A stretch of DNA of 42,648 nucleotides from Chthonomonadaceae bacterium (lineage in GTDB: Bacteria > Armatimonadota > Chthonomonadetes > Chthonomonadales > Chthonomonadaceae). This document shows positions 31,383-40,031 of the stretch, piece after piece; the stretch's first letter is position 1; every line of letters begins with the position of its first letter. Where the stretch lies: assembly GCA_025352825.1 (NCBI GenBank), contig JANXSG010000250.1, forward strand, positions 1-42,648, written 5' to 3'. The notes under the pieces were generated by a model. That model did no database searches. It had not been told where the DNA came from and saw nothing but the letters and a program-made list of their open reading frames with translations. A program made the translations under genes and the position numbers.

Positions 31383-32747
31383 TCAATTTCTTCCCTTCCC
31401 CGAAGACTTTAGCAATCGAGCAATAGCAACAGAGTGGTCGTAGAGAGACACGCCAACATTCGTCCGAGCCTGAGTGAGTGCTGCGAGTGAATCCAGCTGT
31501 TCCAATAGGATCGCCTTTTGGTTCAGAACACGCAATGCAGTCACCTCATAGGCGGACTGTGCGGCTTGCAGCGCTGACTGTGCGGTTTTGTAGTTTTGTG
31601 CAGCCGTCTCTACATCCAGCCACGATTGCCTCACCTCAGTTGATATTTGCTGTTCTGCTGCTAGAACTTCTGCGGCCACCCGATCCTTCCCCGCTCTTGC
31701 TCGATCAGTTTCTGCACGCCTCTGACCCCCATCGATCAAAGGTAGACTCATCGTCAGACCGAAGGTGTACGTTCCCGATGACCTTCCGCTGGATGCAAAG
31801 GCATCCAACATCGCTGTACCATATATCTGCGGCTGGAACGTTGCCCTCGCAGCGCCGATCTGTGCATCTGCTGATGCTGCACGGCTGCGAGCGGCTTTCA
31901 ATTCAGGGCGGTTCTTGATCGCCTCGTTCAGATAAAAAGCCAGGCTGCCAGCAGGAGGAGCGAATACCAGACTATCGGATAGCGAGATAACCGACTCGAG
32001 GTTTACACCCATAGCTGTCTTGAGGTATAGCATCATCTTTGACTGATCATTTCGTGCCGTCGTCAATATACGTTGAGCATCTGCCAATTCTGCTTGAACT
32101 CTGAGCAGAGATGCTTCAATCGATTTTCCCACATCTACCATGGCGCTGGTATTTTTCAGCAGTACTTCATCGGCCTCCACGCGAGCAAGAGCCGCCTTCA
32201 CAATTTCACTTAGCAGTTGTGCCCGAAAGTACGTCTCCTTGATCTGTAAGACAGTTTCATTCTGTACTCGATCTGTATCTGCAATTGAGGCGTGTTCCCG
32301 TTCGGAAGCGGCACGTACCAGACCGTTCAATCGGCCACCTGTTGAGATAGGAAACATTAAAGTGATGTTCTGATCCACGAAGGAGCGAGAAGGCACAGCG
32401 TACAGGTTCGTCGGCAGTACGCCGGGGGATGAACTGAGAATGTTCGATGTGTCACCTTGCGTCAGGAATGTGTTGGCAGAAATTTGAGGTCGTATCATAC
32501 TTTGGGCAGCGCGGGTCTCTGCATTGGCAGCACGAACATCAGCCTTCGCTGCTTTAATCATCAGGTTCTCGCGGAGACCAGTTTTAACTGCATTTTCGAG
32601 TGTCAGGGGGCCACTGATCAGAATTCTTTCTTGTAACATGACCTTTTGTGCCAGTACAATATTTGGCATCGAAAAAATAGTACACATACTGTAAAGGGTG
32701 ATCGTTTTCCGGAAGATAGCTGGTGAATAAAATGTACAAATGTTCAT
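31383..32747 (-). CDS. TolC-family outer membrane efflux protein
   Basis: A 454-residue outer membrane factor with two OEP repeats. The repeats share the FPISTGGRLNGLVRAA / LPLIDGGQRRAETDRA signature. The rest is long heptad-rich helices (LTLENAVKTGLRENLMIKAAKADVRAANAE region), as in TolC/CusC. A hydrophobic N-terminal segment with an Ala cleavage site marks export. AGGAAG lies upstream of the ATG. It is on the same strand as, and about 0.75 kb downstream of, the RND pump locus, with two small open frames in between. It most likely forms the outer channel of that pump, giving a complete tripartite system. Confidence 0.93.
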   Translation of the reverse strand: MNICTFYSPAIFRKTITLYSMCTIFSMPNIVLAQKVMLQERILISGPLTLENAVKTGLRENLMIKAAKADVRAANAETRAAQSMIRPQISANTFLTQGDTSNILSSSPGVLPTNLYAVPSRSFVDQNITLMFPISTGGRLNGLVRAASEREHASIADTDRVQNETVLQIKETYFRAQLLSEIVKAALARVEADEVLLKNTSAMVDVGKSIEASLLRVQAELADAQRILTTARNDQSKMMLYLKTAMGVNLESVISLSDSLVFAPPAGSLAFYLNEAIKNRPELKAARSRAASADAQIGAARATFQPQIYGTAMLDAFASSGRSSGTYTFGLTMSLPLIDGGQRRAETDRARAGKDRVAAEVLAAEQQISTEVRQSWLDVETAAQNYKTAQSALQAAQSAYEVTALRVLNQKAILLEQLDSLAALTQARTNVGVSLYDHSVAIARLLKSSGKGRN

Positions 32748-32968
32748 AGTTGTTTGTCTTCCTAGGTTAATAAAGTAGATGCAAATAGGTGTATGCTCTG
32801 GTATTATGAAATCACGTCATAATTATAACTCTAACAGACGAGACCAATCCTCATGTGAATAGAGATATAATTTGAAGAGGCCGATAAATCGAATCGTCAG
32901 TCTCGTCATCCTTGGTTTGCACAGTCAACGGAGACTATAATATAATAATTCATTAGGAGGTGAAACGA

Positions 32969-33193
32969 ATGGCTGATTTGACATCTACAACATCCACATC
33001 ACCAGTTGAAAGCGAGATAGTTAATTTAGTGGCGCGGACTATAGCCGAACTACAACAGATCAGTATCTATATTCAAAGAGAGCAAGTTGAAATTGATCGG
33101 TTGAAGGCAGAGTCTCAAATCATTACTTGTCATACTGATATGGTTGTATCTCGTCTTCGTGTCCAACTCGACTCACTTTCCCTACCAGGCTAA
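32969..33193 (+). CDS. Small coiled-coil-like hypothetical protein
   Basis: A 74-residue hydrophilic protein beginning MADLTSTTSTS and continuing as a single amphipathic helix (VARTIAELQQISIYIQREQVEIDRLKAES), with one Cys. A perfect AGGAGG lies 8 bases before the ATG. It lies on the plus strand between tolC and the efflux genes, which are on the minus strand, so it interrupts the efflux locus. It has no recognised family. A second, apparently broken, charged-helix frame follows it by 35 bases and may be part of the same unit. Confidence 0.65.
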   Translation: MADLTSTTSTSPVESEIVNLVARTIAELQQISIYIQREQVEIDRLKAESQIITCHTDMVVSRLRVQLDSLSLPG

Positions 33194-33227
33194 TTCATGT
33201 TAAACAGATAATTGATGCCGCAAGCAG

Positions 33228-33488
33228 GTGCTCGCCTTTGCAAGAGATATGCAGCAATGCAAAACGGACATCAAGGAAATTCGCCAACACGTCACAGAAC
33301 AAGATCAACGAATCGACGAATGAACCGAAGCTGTTCAGCGGCTCACTTTCGCATTGCAGCATGGCCGCGATATGTCAACACGTGACCGTGAAAATCTGTT
33401 GCTGCGCCTTGACATAGCGCTTCTGCGTTACGAGAAAGGTCTTCCTTCATCGAAAATTCAGAGCGATACTAGTATCATCGAACCGTAG
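33228..33488 (+). pseudogene. Possible broken coiled-coil gene
   Basis: From GTG (33228) to TAG (33488) the frame encodes 86 charged, helical residues (FARDMQQCKTDIKEIRQHV ... EAVQRLTFALQHGRD ... RENLLLRLDIALLRYEKGL) interrupted only by TGA at 33321-33323. A read-through product looks like a natural protein with continuous heptads on both sides of the stop. There is no Shine-Dalgarno before the GTG. It could be a remnant or a sequencing error; alternatively the composition is chance. It is coherent with the helix-rich gene just upstream. Confidence 0.4.
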
Positions 33489-33496
33489 AATCTGGC

Positions 33497-34069
33497 TTAT
33501 TCGCTTCCGATGTTTTTGGTAATATTTCCGAGATTTTCTTGTTGACTGGTGCTCAGCAAAGAAAGTGACCTTCTCCAACTATAGGCTCTGTGTTCGTCGT
33601 ACTCTCGCGATAACCTCGAATAGTCGATGAGATTTCCCGTCACCTGCAGAGTGGAATTGTTTTGATTTGCATTCGAACCATGAATGTGAATGGAAGCATC
33701 TGACTCGGCCTGGCTAATTTGCTTCTCAAGCTGTGCTTTTTCTGAGAGCCAGGCAGAATTCATTAGCTCAATTTCCCTTCGCTGGCGGCTATTCAAACTC
33801 AATTCCAGGGTGTGTTCTAACAGCAAACCCGGTTCCGGCTTCCATAGGTGTGGAGAATGCAAACGCTGCCGAGAAAGCGATTCCACCCGATGTAATTTCC
33901 CCTTATTATCCGCTTCAAAGATAATTCGGCCGGCGTTCGGATCAGGTGTGACTGGCTTCGCAAATCTCCCTGCCAACAAGATCCCTGCCGACCCGATTAA
34001 TGCAAGAATTGTGACCGGGCCAATACGGAACGGGCGACGATGCTTATCTGAAGGTGTATCTGCTCTCAA
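33497..34069 (-). CDS. Membrane-anchored protein resembling metal-sensing Spy/CpxP-type helices
   Basis: A 190-residue protein with one N-terminal transmembrane helix (about residues 17-35), then a periplasmic domain rich in charged helices. LELSLNSRQRREIELMNSAWLSEKAQLEKQ is comparable to the LTxxQ helix hairpin of CpxP/ZraP-like periplasmic proteins, and LLSTSQQENLGNI is a second copy; HIHG could contribute metal ligands. The comparison is weak. The start is TTG, and its AGGAGGTAAG ribosome site overlaps the stop codon of the RND pump gene, so the two are translationally coupled. It is presumably an accessory factor of the pump. Confidence 0.65.
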   Translation of the reverse strand: MRADTPSDKHRRPFRIGPVTILALIGSAGILLAGRFAKPVTPDPNAGRIIFEADNKGKLHRVESLSRQRLHSPHLWKPEPGLLLEHTLELSLNSRQRREIELMNSAWLSEKAQLEKQISQAESDASIHIHGSNANQNNSTLQVTGNLIDYSRLSREYDEHRAYSWRRSLSLLSTSQQENLGNITKNIGSE

Positions 34070-34078
34070 ACTTACCTC

Positions 34079-37000
34079 CTATTCAATGGGTGGGAGTGAT
34101 GCGGGATCGCGATGGTAAATATGAACCATCCACCATCTGAGGATGTCATCCACAATGGTGTGCATGATTGGGATATCCAGCAGACTTAATACGGTCCCCA
34201 CGATCAGCCCGCCAATGACGACCGTGCCCAGTGGTTGAAAGGCATCCATTCCAGTCTTTGGAAAGAAAGCTACCGGGCTCATCGCGATGATTGTAATTAG
34301 GGAAGTCATCAGGATAGGCCTGAGACGTTCCGGACAAGCTGCCGCAACTGCCTTGTTTCGGGGCATCCCAGTTTCCCTGTATTTGGTAATCAGATCGATA
34401 AGTAGGATCGCCGTCGTAATATCCATGCCAGTCAGGACAATGATGCCCATAATGGAGACGGTACTGAACGCCTGCCCTCCCAGCCACAGCGCAAAGAATA
34501 CGCCAGATAGTTCTAGAGGTATAGAAAAGATCATCTGCAGCGGCTGAAGAAATCCTCGGAATTGTGCCACCAACACGAGAAGAATAAAGACGAGTGCGAG
34601 TTTCAGACCATTGAGCAGCCTTCCGAAACTATCCATCATCTGGGTCATATCACCGCGCATCTCGATGCCATAACCTGGTGGCCAGTTCATGGTCATCTGT
34701 GCTTTCATCATCACTTCCATCGCCACGTCCATGGAAGGGCGGTTTGTGACTGGATTCTTCGGGGCTGCTCCCAGCGGCTGGTAGTGAGCCTTGCGATAGT
34801 AGCCCAGCACACTCACTACTCGGCGATAGTTATCGTGTTCTATAAGAGTAGGCGCTTCACGATACTGCAGGCTGGCAACCGACTTTAATGGTATTTGCCT
34901 GCCATCCGGTGAGGTCAGAGTCATATGTTCAAGGTCTGATGAATTTTCTCGATCATTCTTATCGTAACGAACCAGAATGGTGGACTGCCGTTTGTTTTCC
35001 ATTCGAAAGAACTCGTTTGTGAAGCCGCCTCGCATGGCGTAATATGCCTGATCCGCCACATCGGAAACAGTCAAACCCAGTTCCGAAGCGCGCCTGGGAT
35101 CAATCTTGAGTTCGTAACTAGGCTGCTGCATCCCCCAGGAAGTACCCACTTGATAAGCATCGGGGATTTTGCGCATAATGCTCGCGACTTGCTCAGCCAT
35201 CATCGAAGTGATCTTGAGATCTGGGCCATAGACAAGAAGCTGGATGGGTGAAGCAGAAGATGCCATTACATCCGAACCCATCTCCTTGATCTGGAATCGC
35301 CGAATGCCGGGAATTGTCGCCTGAGCTTCCGCAACAATCCCGTCCATAATCTGCCATACATCTCGCTTGCGCGTGTCCTTATCAGTAAAAGTAAGCATTC
35401 CGGATGCGCCATTTACCAATCCCATAGAATATCCGTTGAAGTACGCCCCAGTCGAATATCCTGGTCCACCCTCGAAGCCCAGTTCGATAGAGGCGTGTCT
35501 CAACTCGGGATACTTCTCCATAATCTTCTCGATGTGCCTTACTGCCTCCTCCGTGGCGGCAAACGAAGTTCCTGGCTGCATCTCTAGACTCATAAAGGCT
35601 TGCCCCACGTCCGCAAGGGGCATCATCTCCGAGCCGATGAAATAGTAGAATCCAAACCCTATAAAGATTGTTGCAAATACACGGGCCATATTCACAAAGC
35701 GATGTTGCAGCAGCCACCGAATCAGGTTAGCATACGAGTGTTCCATTCTATCTAGTAGACGCTGGAACGGATTAAGAAACATCCGCGCAAACCAAAACTG
35801 CTGCTCTCTCTGATACTGTGGATCGTCATGTGGCTTAAGGAAGTGTGCTGCCATCAGTGAGGTGAGAGTGAGCGAAACAAGGAACGAGGCTAATAGTCCG
35901 AAAATGATTGGCCATACCAACCCCACAAACATATCCTGAACGATTCCTCCGCTTAAGCTGAGCGGCAGGAGTGCCAGGCAGAGCATGAGGGTGGCTGCGG
36001 CTACTGCCATTCGAACTTCTGTGATGCCGTCAACTGTCGCTGAAACCGGGTCTTTTCCCATGCGCAGGTGCCGCTCAACTGAGTGGATATCTATAATAGC
36101 GTCGTCTACAAGCCGCCCTATCGAGAGCAGCAGTCCAATAAGCGTACTGGAATTCAGTGTTAACCCCATAGGAATAAGAGCCAGAAGCGCCATTGCAAGA
36201 GAGACAGGAATGGCAGTCATCGCGATCAGAGTTCCGCGCCAATTTCCAAGGAAGAAAAGTACTGCAATTCCAGTCAGGAGAATTGCCACTCCCAGCTCCT
36301 CGAACATATTTCTGAGGAGAATGCCTACGAACTCGCTATTGTCGTATGCGACATCGAACTTGATTCCCTTGTACTCAGATTCTAGGCGTTTTAGCTCCTC
36401 CGAAACCGCAGATATCACCACTGGCGAGGAGGCTTCTGGGCTTTGCAGAACGCTGAGCTCGATCGTCTCGTCTACTGTCGCTGTCTCTGCAATAGTATTT
36501 CGTTTGTCACTGGATTTTCCCCTCTGAAAGTGATGGTAGGAGCTGCGTGCCTCGTAGTAAGTGTCCTCGACTCGCGCCACATCCTTAATGGTGACGATGC
36601 GTCCGTCCATGTTCGCTACTGGATAGTTCCTGATTGTTTCGGCATCGCCCCCCAGAGAGTTCACTCTCAGAATAGTCTCCCGGCCACCGGAAGTGAGTGT
36701 GCCTCCAGGTTTCGCGATATTATTGCCGTCTAAGGAATTCCGAACCTGCAAGATAGATACGCCATATGCTGCCAGCTTTTTGCGATCGACGATAACCTGC
36801 ATCTGCCTGCGGTATCCTCCGAAGGTTTGAACGGTGTAGATATACGGGCTGACGGATTTTAAGCGGTTGGTGATGGTGTTATCAGCGAGCTCCCGCAGGC
36901 TCTTCTTGTCCCAACGCTTATCAGCTTTCAGGGAGAGTGATAAGACTGGCAGGTTGAGCGGATCGATCTTCAGCACCCAGGATGGTTTGAGGTTTGCGCC

Positions 37001-37411
37001 TGTAGCAGGCAGGTCTGCCTGGATTACATTTAGGAGCGCCTGAGTTTGACCTAGCGCTTTGTCCATATCGGTCTGGTAAGGAAACTCTAGTGTGACGATG
37101 CTAAATCCATCCTGAGAAGTGGAACGAATGTATCTCACTCCCGGGATGTTGACCATCCGCTCCTCGATAGGTTTGGAGATGTAGGTCTCCATCTCTTCGG
37201 CGCTGAGGCCGGGCATCATCGAGACAACTCCAATGAGCGGACTCTGCACATAGGGAGTGAAGCGGCGCGGCAAATAGCCTTTAATCGCTATTACTGCAAG
37301 TAGAACCACAGCAGTATAAAACGCAATTACCACGTATGGATTTTCAATGGACCACTTCGAGATATTAAAGCCCGATTGATTTTTTTTTGTTGGTAAGTTC
37401 GTGTCTGGCAT
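34079..37411 (-). CDS. RND efflux pump inner-membrane permease
   Basis: A 1110-residue permease of the resistance-nodulation-division superfamily, with twelve membrane segments and two large periplasmic loops. N-terminal SIENPYVVIAFYTAV, PGLSAEEMETYISKPIEERMVNIPGV and the repeat in the second half are typical. The proton relay segment in helix 4 is GRLVDDAIIDIHSVERHLRMG, whose VDD pair matches drug pumps such as AcrB and not the single Asp of most CusA proteins, although the cluster carries metal-binding proteins. The pump takes protons in to drive substrates out. It begins 6 bases after the adaptor gene and overlaps the ribosome site of the next gene. Confidence 0.93.
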   Translation of the reverse strand: MPDTNLPTKKNQSGFNISKWSIENPYVVIAFYTAVVLLAVIAIKGYLPRRFTPYVQSPLIGVVSMMPGLSAEEMETYISKPIEERMVNIPGVRYIRSTSQDGFSIVTLEFPYQTDMDKALGQTQALLNVIQADLPATGANLKPSWVLKIDPLNLPVLSLSLKADKRWDKKSLRELADNTITNRLKSVSPYIYTVQTFGGYRRQMQVIVDRKKLAAYGVSILQVRNSLDGNNIAKPGGTLTSGGRETILRVNSLGGDAETIRNYPVANMDGRIVTIKDVARVEDTYYEARSSYHHFQRGKSSDKRNTIAETATVDETIELSVLQSPEASSPVVISAVSEELKRLESEYKGIKFDVAYDNSEFVGILLRNMFEELGVAILLTGIAVLFFLGNWRGTLIAMTAIPVSLAMALLALIPMGLTLNSSTLIGLLLSIGRLVDDAIIDIHSVERHLRMGKDPVSATVDGITEVRMAVAAATLMLCLALLPLSLSGGIVQDMFVGLVWPIIFGLLASFLVSLTLTSLMAAHFLKPHDDPQYQREQQFWFARMFLNPFQRLLDRMEHSYANLIRWLLQHRFVNMARVFATIFIGFGFYYFIGSEMMPLADVGQAFMSLEMQPGTSFAATEEAVRHIEKIMEKYPELRHASIELGFEGGPGYSTGAYFNGYSMGLVNGASGMLTFTDKDTRKRDVWQIMDGIVAEAQATIPGIRRFQIKEMGSDVMASSASPIQLLVYGPDLKITSMMAEQVASIMRKIPDAYQVGTSWGMQQPSYELKIDPRRASELGLTVSDVADQAYYAMRGGFTNEFFRMENKRQSTILVRYDKNDRENSSDLEHMTLTSPDGRQIPLKSVASLQYREAPTLIEHDNYRRVVSVLGYYRKAHYQPLGAAPKNPVTNRPSMDVAMEVMMKAQMTMNWPPGYGIEMRGDMTQMMDSFGRLLNGLKLALVFILLVLVAQFRGFLQPLQMIFSIPLELSGVFFALWLGGQAFSTVSIMGIIVLTGMDITTAILLIDLITKYRETGMPRNKAVAAACPERLRPILMTSLITIIAMSPVAFFPKTGMDAFQPLGTVVIGGLIVGTVLSLLDIPIMHTIVDDILRWWMVHIYHRDPASLPPIE

Positions 37412-37417
37412 GGGAGT

Positions 37418-39304
37418 CTAGTTCCTTCCCATTCCCGGCATACTATCCATAGAATCGTTCTTATTTTTAGTATCTGGACTTCGCATAGGAGCGCTATCTT
37501 TACCCATATTCATGCCGGGCATTTTGTGTGTATCTGTTCCACCCATGTCCATTCCGGGCATACTGGGCATCTCGCCGGAGGGTTGGGGGAGCGATTTCGG
37601 CCCGCTAAGGTTCCATTCAACCGGGGATACCGGATCGCCTTCATTCAGGTTCTCCATCCCGCGAGTAATAACTTTCTTCCCGATCTGTAAACCCTTTTCG
37701 AACACGCTTCGTTTTCCGTCCGATGCGCCGAGTGAGATGAAAGTACGATGGGCAGTGAACTTTCCACTTTTGTTTTTGGGCACTAATTCCATGCTGCATA
37801 TCGGGCATTTCCCAGGCTTGTCTCGGATGATTTCTGGGTGCATAACACAAGTGTATTGTGTTATTCTGTGTAGAGGATTATCCTCAGCGAGAGTCCAAAC
37901 AAATGAGTGTTGGTCAACGTCGTGCTGAACGGCTTCGAGGGGAATAGTGACGGCATTGCGAGGTGTCGCTGTAGCTATTTCCATCACGATATACTCACCT
38001 GGCAGCAGCTTTCCACCCGGATTCGGAGTTAGCGCCTCTATTGTTACGGTGCGCGTCTGGGCATTGGCCGCATTGAATATCGAAGTGAGATTTGTTTGCA
38101 GATGGAAGCTGGGATCATATGGCTTTGAGACCGTGACAGCGCTGCCGATGTGCACATCGGATAGATCTGATTGGGAGACGTTTGCCTGCAATCTGACCTT
38201 ATCGGTACTCTTTATTTTGAGGATTGGTATGCCAGGCTGCACCAATGTTCCCGGGCTGACCAGCCGTTCCGTAACAACTCCATCCTGCATTGCACGAATT
38301 TCTGTGTAACTTTGGATAATATCGGCGGTACGTTTTTGGGCTAAAGCCTGAGTTGCGAGTGCATCGTGATGCAGGATACGATGGGTGCTGGCTTCTGTAT
38401 TAATTTTCGCAGCAGCGACATCTGCGAGAGCTGCCTGTACTCCATTTCGAGCCAGTTCCAGCTTTGCTTGGGCGCTCACTCTATTTGCCTCGGACTGCTG
38501 AACTTTCGACTTTGCGGCGGCGATCATTACTCTCTTCTCACGAACTTCAGTCCTCGCCTGAACCAGTTTAGCATCTGCCGTTTTTGCCTGCGCACTCTCT
38601 CTGTCGTACTCTTCACGGGATACTGCTTTCGCCTGCAATAGCTGTTTTTCCCGGGAGATCTCAGCTTTCCAGTAGTCGGCATCGGCTTCCATAGCTTTCA
38701 CGTTTGCTTCGGTATCCACCAAACTGAGCTGTAGGGCTTGCAGCTCGTGCTCGGATTGATCTCTAGCAGCATCGGAAGCCGAAGCTTGAGCCTGCGCATC
38801 TGTCTCTCCGGAACTCATTGCTCGCGCCTTCGCCTGGAGGGATTTCGTCTGCGCTTCTGCCATGCGCTGCTCTTCCCGGGCGATCATGACATCGTGCTGC
38901 ATCACCACCAGGCCAGCTGCAGCCTCGTTTGTTTTAGAGGCAAGTTCTGCGCTGTCAAGCCGTGCCACCACCTGCCCAGTTCGCACTCTGTCTCCAGGGT
39001 ATACCGTGATTGCCGTCAGAGTACCGGTGACCCGTGAATAGATTTCCGAGTCGTTGAATGCGACGACAGTACCTGTATAGGTGACGGTAGGTGCGAAGGG
39101 GTGGTAGGCTACATCTTCTGCTGCCACAGGGATCGATCCGAGCGGAGTGTTAGCGCTCATTGCTTTCATATCCATCGCCTGCGCTTCTATCACAGTCATG
39201 GAGCCGGGCGGACGATAGTGTTTCACTACATTACTGGTAATCAAATAGACTATGACCAGCGTTATGACACCAATAATAATAGGTCGAATAGATTTGTCTT
39301 TCAT
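37418..39304 (-). CDS. RND periplasmic adaptor with heavy-metal-binding domain and Met-rich tail
   Basis: A 628-residue membrane fusion protein. I use the ATG at 39304 (GGGGAAG in front); the frame extends upstream but that region matches a dispersed repeat. It has a transmembrane anchor, a lipoyl-like half (VTGTLTAITVYPGDRVRTGQVVARLDS), a very long coiled-coil hairpin (EEQRMAEAQTKSLQAKARAM region), a beta-barrel, and near residue 510 the C-x-x-MHPE...CPICSMELVPK metal-binding domain known from CusB. The C terminus repeats PGM units (SMPGMDMGG, KMPGMNMG, SMPGMGRN), as in copper- or silver-binding proteins. It bridges the RND pump and TolC, and probably delivers Cu(I) or Ag(I). Confidence 0.93.
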   Translation of the reverse strand: MKDKSIRPIIIGVITLVIVYLITSNVVKHYRPPGSMTVIEAQAMDMKAMSANTPLGSIPVAAEDVAYHPFAPTVTYTGTVVAFNDSEIYSRVTGTLTAITVYPGDRVRTGQVVARLDSAELASKTNEAAAGLVVMQHDVMIAREEQRMAEAQTKSLQAKARAMSSGETDAQAQASASDAARDQSEHELQALQLSLVDTEANVKAMEADADYWKAEISREKQLLQAKAVSREEYDRESAQAKTADAKLVQARTEVREKRVMIAAAKSKVQQSEANRVSAQAKLELARNGVQAALADVAAAKINTEASTHRILHHDALATQALAQKRTADIIQSYTEIRAMQDGVVTERLVSPGTLVQPGIPILKIKSTDKVRLQANVSQSDLSDVHIGSAVTVSKPYDPSFHLQTNLTSIFNAANAQTRTVTIEALTPNPGGKLLPGEYIVMEIATATPRNAVTIPLEAVQHDVDQHSFVWTLAEDNPLHRITQYTCVMHPEIIRDKPGKCPICSMELVPKNKSGKFTAHRTFISLGASDGKRSVFEKGLQIGKKVITRGMENLNEGDPVSPVEWNLSGPKSLPQPSGEMPSMPGMDMGGTDTHKMPGMNMGKDSAPMRSPDTKNKNDSMDSMPGMGRN

Positions 39305-39374
39305 AACTTCCCCACAATCGATGCTAGTATAGAAAATACTGGATGAAGAGACAGCACTGAAGTTCCGGCCTATA

Positions 39375-39427
39375 TTTGCAAAATCCATCTTAGGTGGCTA
39401 GACGCTCTCTGCATCGGCTCAGATATT
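39375..39427. repeat. 53-bp dispersed repeat, copy 2
   Basis: This is the same-orientation counterpart of 13691-13743 (42 of 53 by hand). It lies between the adaptor gene and the Cys-rich gene, and overlaps the frame upstream of the adaptor's preferred start. Confidence 0.6.
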
Positions 39428-39505
39428 ACCAAAGATGCAGGATAGTGCCCAGGCAAAAATAGCTGTGCCGGAGTGTTATCTCTTACCTCGAAAAGATTGG
39501 GAACA

Positions 39506-39985
39506 TCAAAGGACGATTGGAGGGGAGCGGCCAGACAAGATACGTAGGAATCGTTGTGGATAGAAACTGAGGATAGATGTAGAAATAGAAGCAGATTTAA
39601 TCGAGATTGGCGCGAACGCAGTTACAGGCGGGAGCAATGCCAACTGAGGCGAAACCCACTTTACGCCATCTTGCAGGTTTGAAGCAGGGTGATCGGAAAC
39701 GTGCATTACACACTGTGGAGTGGTACATACACCGCCGGATTTTGCAATCATATTGACAGTTAGTGATGAAGATATGGGGGAGTGGCAGTGCGAACAGCCC
39801 TTAGATTTAGGGGCAGTGAAGGCGGAGGTATTCCCCTCAATACCATGCTGCATTTTGCAGTTGGCATCGCAGGGCTTCCCATCCAAGCATTGCCAGGAGG
39901 CACGAGAGACAATCCCCATCATCAAGATGGCTAAAGTCAATACCCAACAAACCCATCTTCGATTGTACAATGTGATTGTCTTCAT
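39506..39985 (-). CDS. Cys/His-rich secreted protein of the metal efflux locus
   Basis: From the ATG at 39985 the product has 159 residues with a signal peptide (hydrophobic about 12-28). The mature part has clustered Cys and His: WQCLDGKPCDANCKMQHG, GCSHCHS and TPQCVMH, all likely soft-metal ligands or disulfides. The C-terminal third (LALLPPVTAFAPISIKS) is hydrophobic and proline-rich. It lies upstream of the adaptor and RND pump on the same strand, 201 bases from the adaptor start. A periplasmic copper-binding or chaperone role is inferred; I know no named family. An in-frame ATG at 40003 is an alternative start. Confidence 0.68.
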   Translation of the reverse strand: MKTITLYNRRWVCWVLTLAILMMGIVSRASWQCLDGKPCDANCKMQHGIEGNTSAFTAPKSKGCSHCHSPISSSLTVNMIAKSGGVCTTPQCVMHVSDHPASNLQDGVKWVSPQLALLPPVTAFAPISIKSASISTSILSFYPQRFLRILSGRSPPIVL

Positions 39986-40031
39986 AATATTCCAGTATTG
40001 CATATTTATTTAGATAATTTCATGTACTCAC

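Noticed and set aside
34079-39388. Large plus-strand frames over the efflux genes
   Set aside because: They mirror the RND and adaptor genes, lack ribosome sites and show no family motifs.
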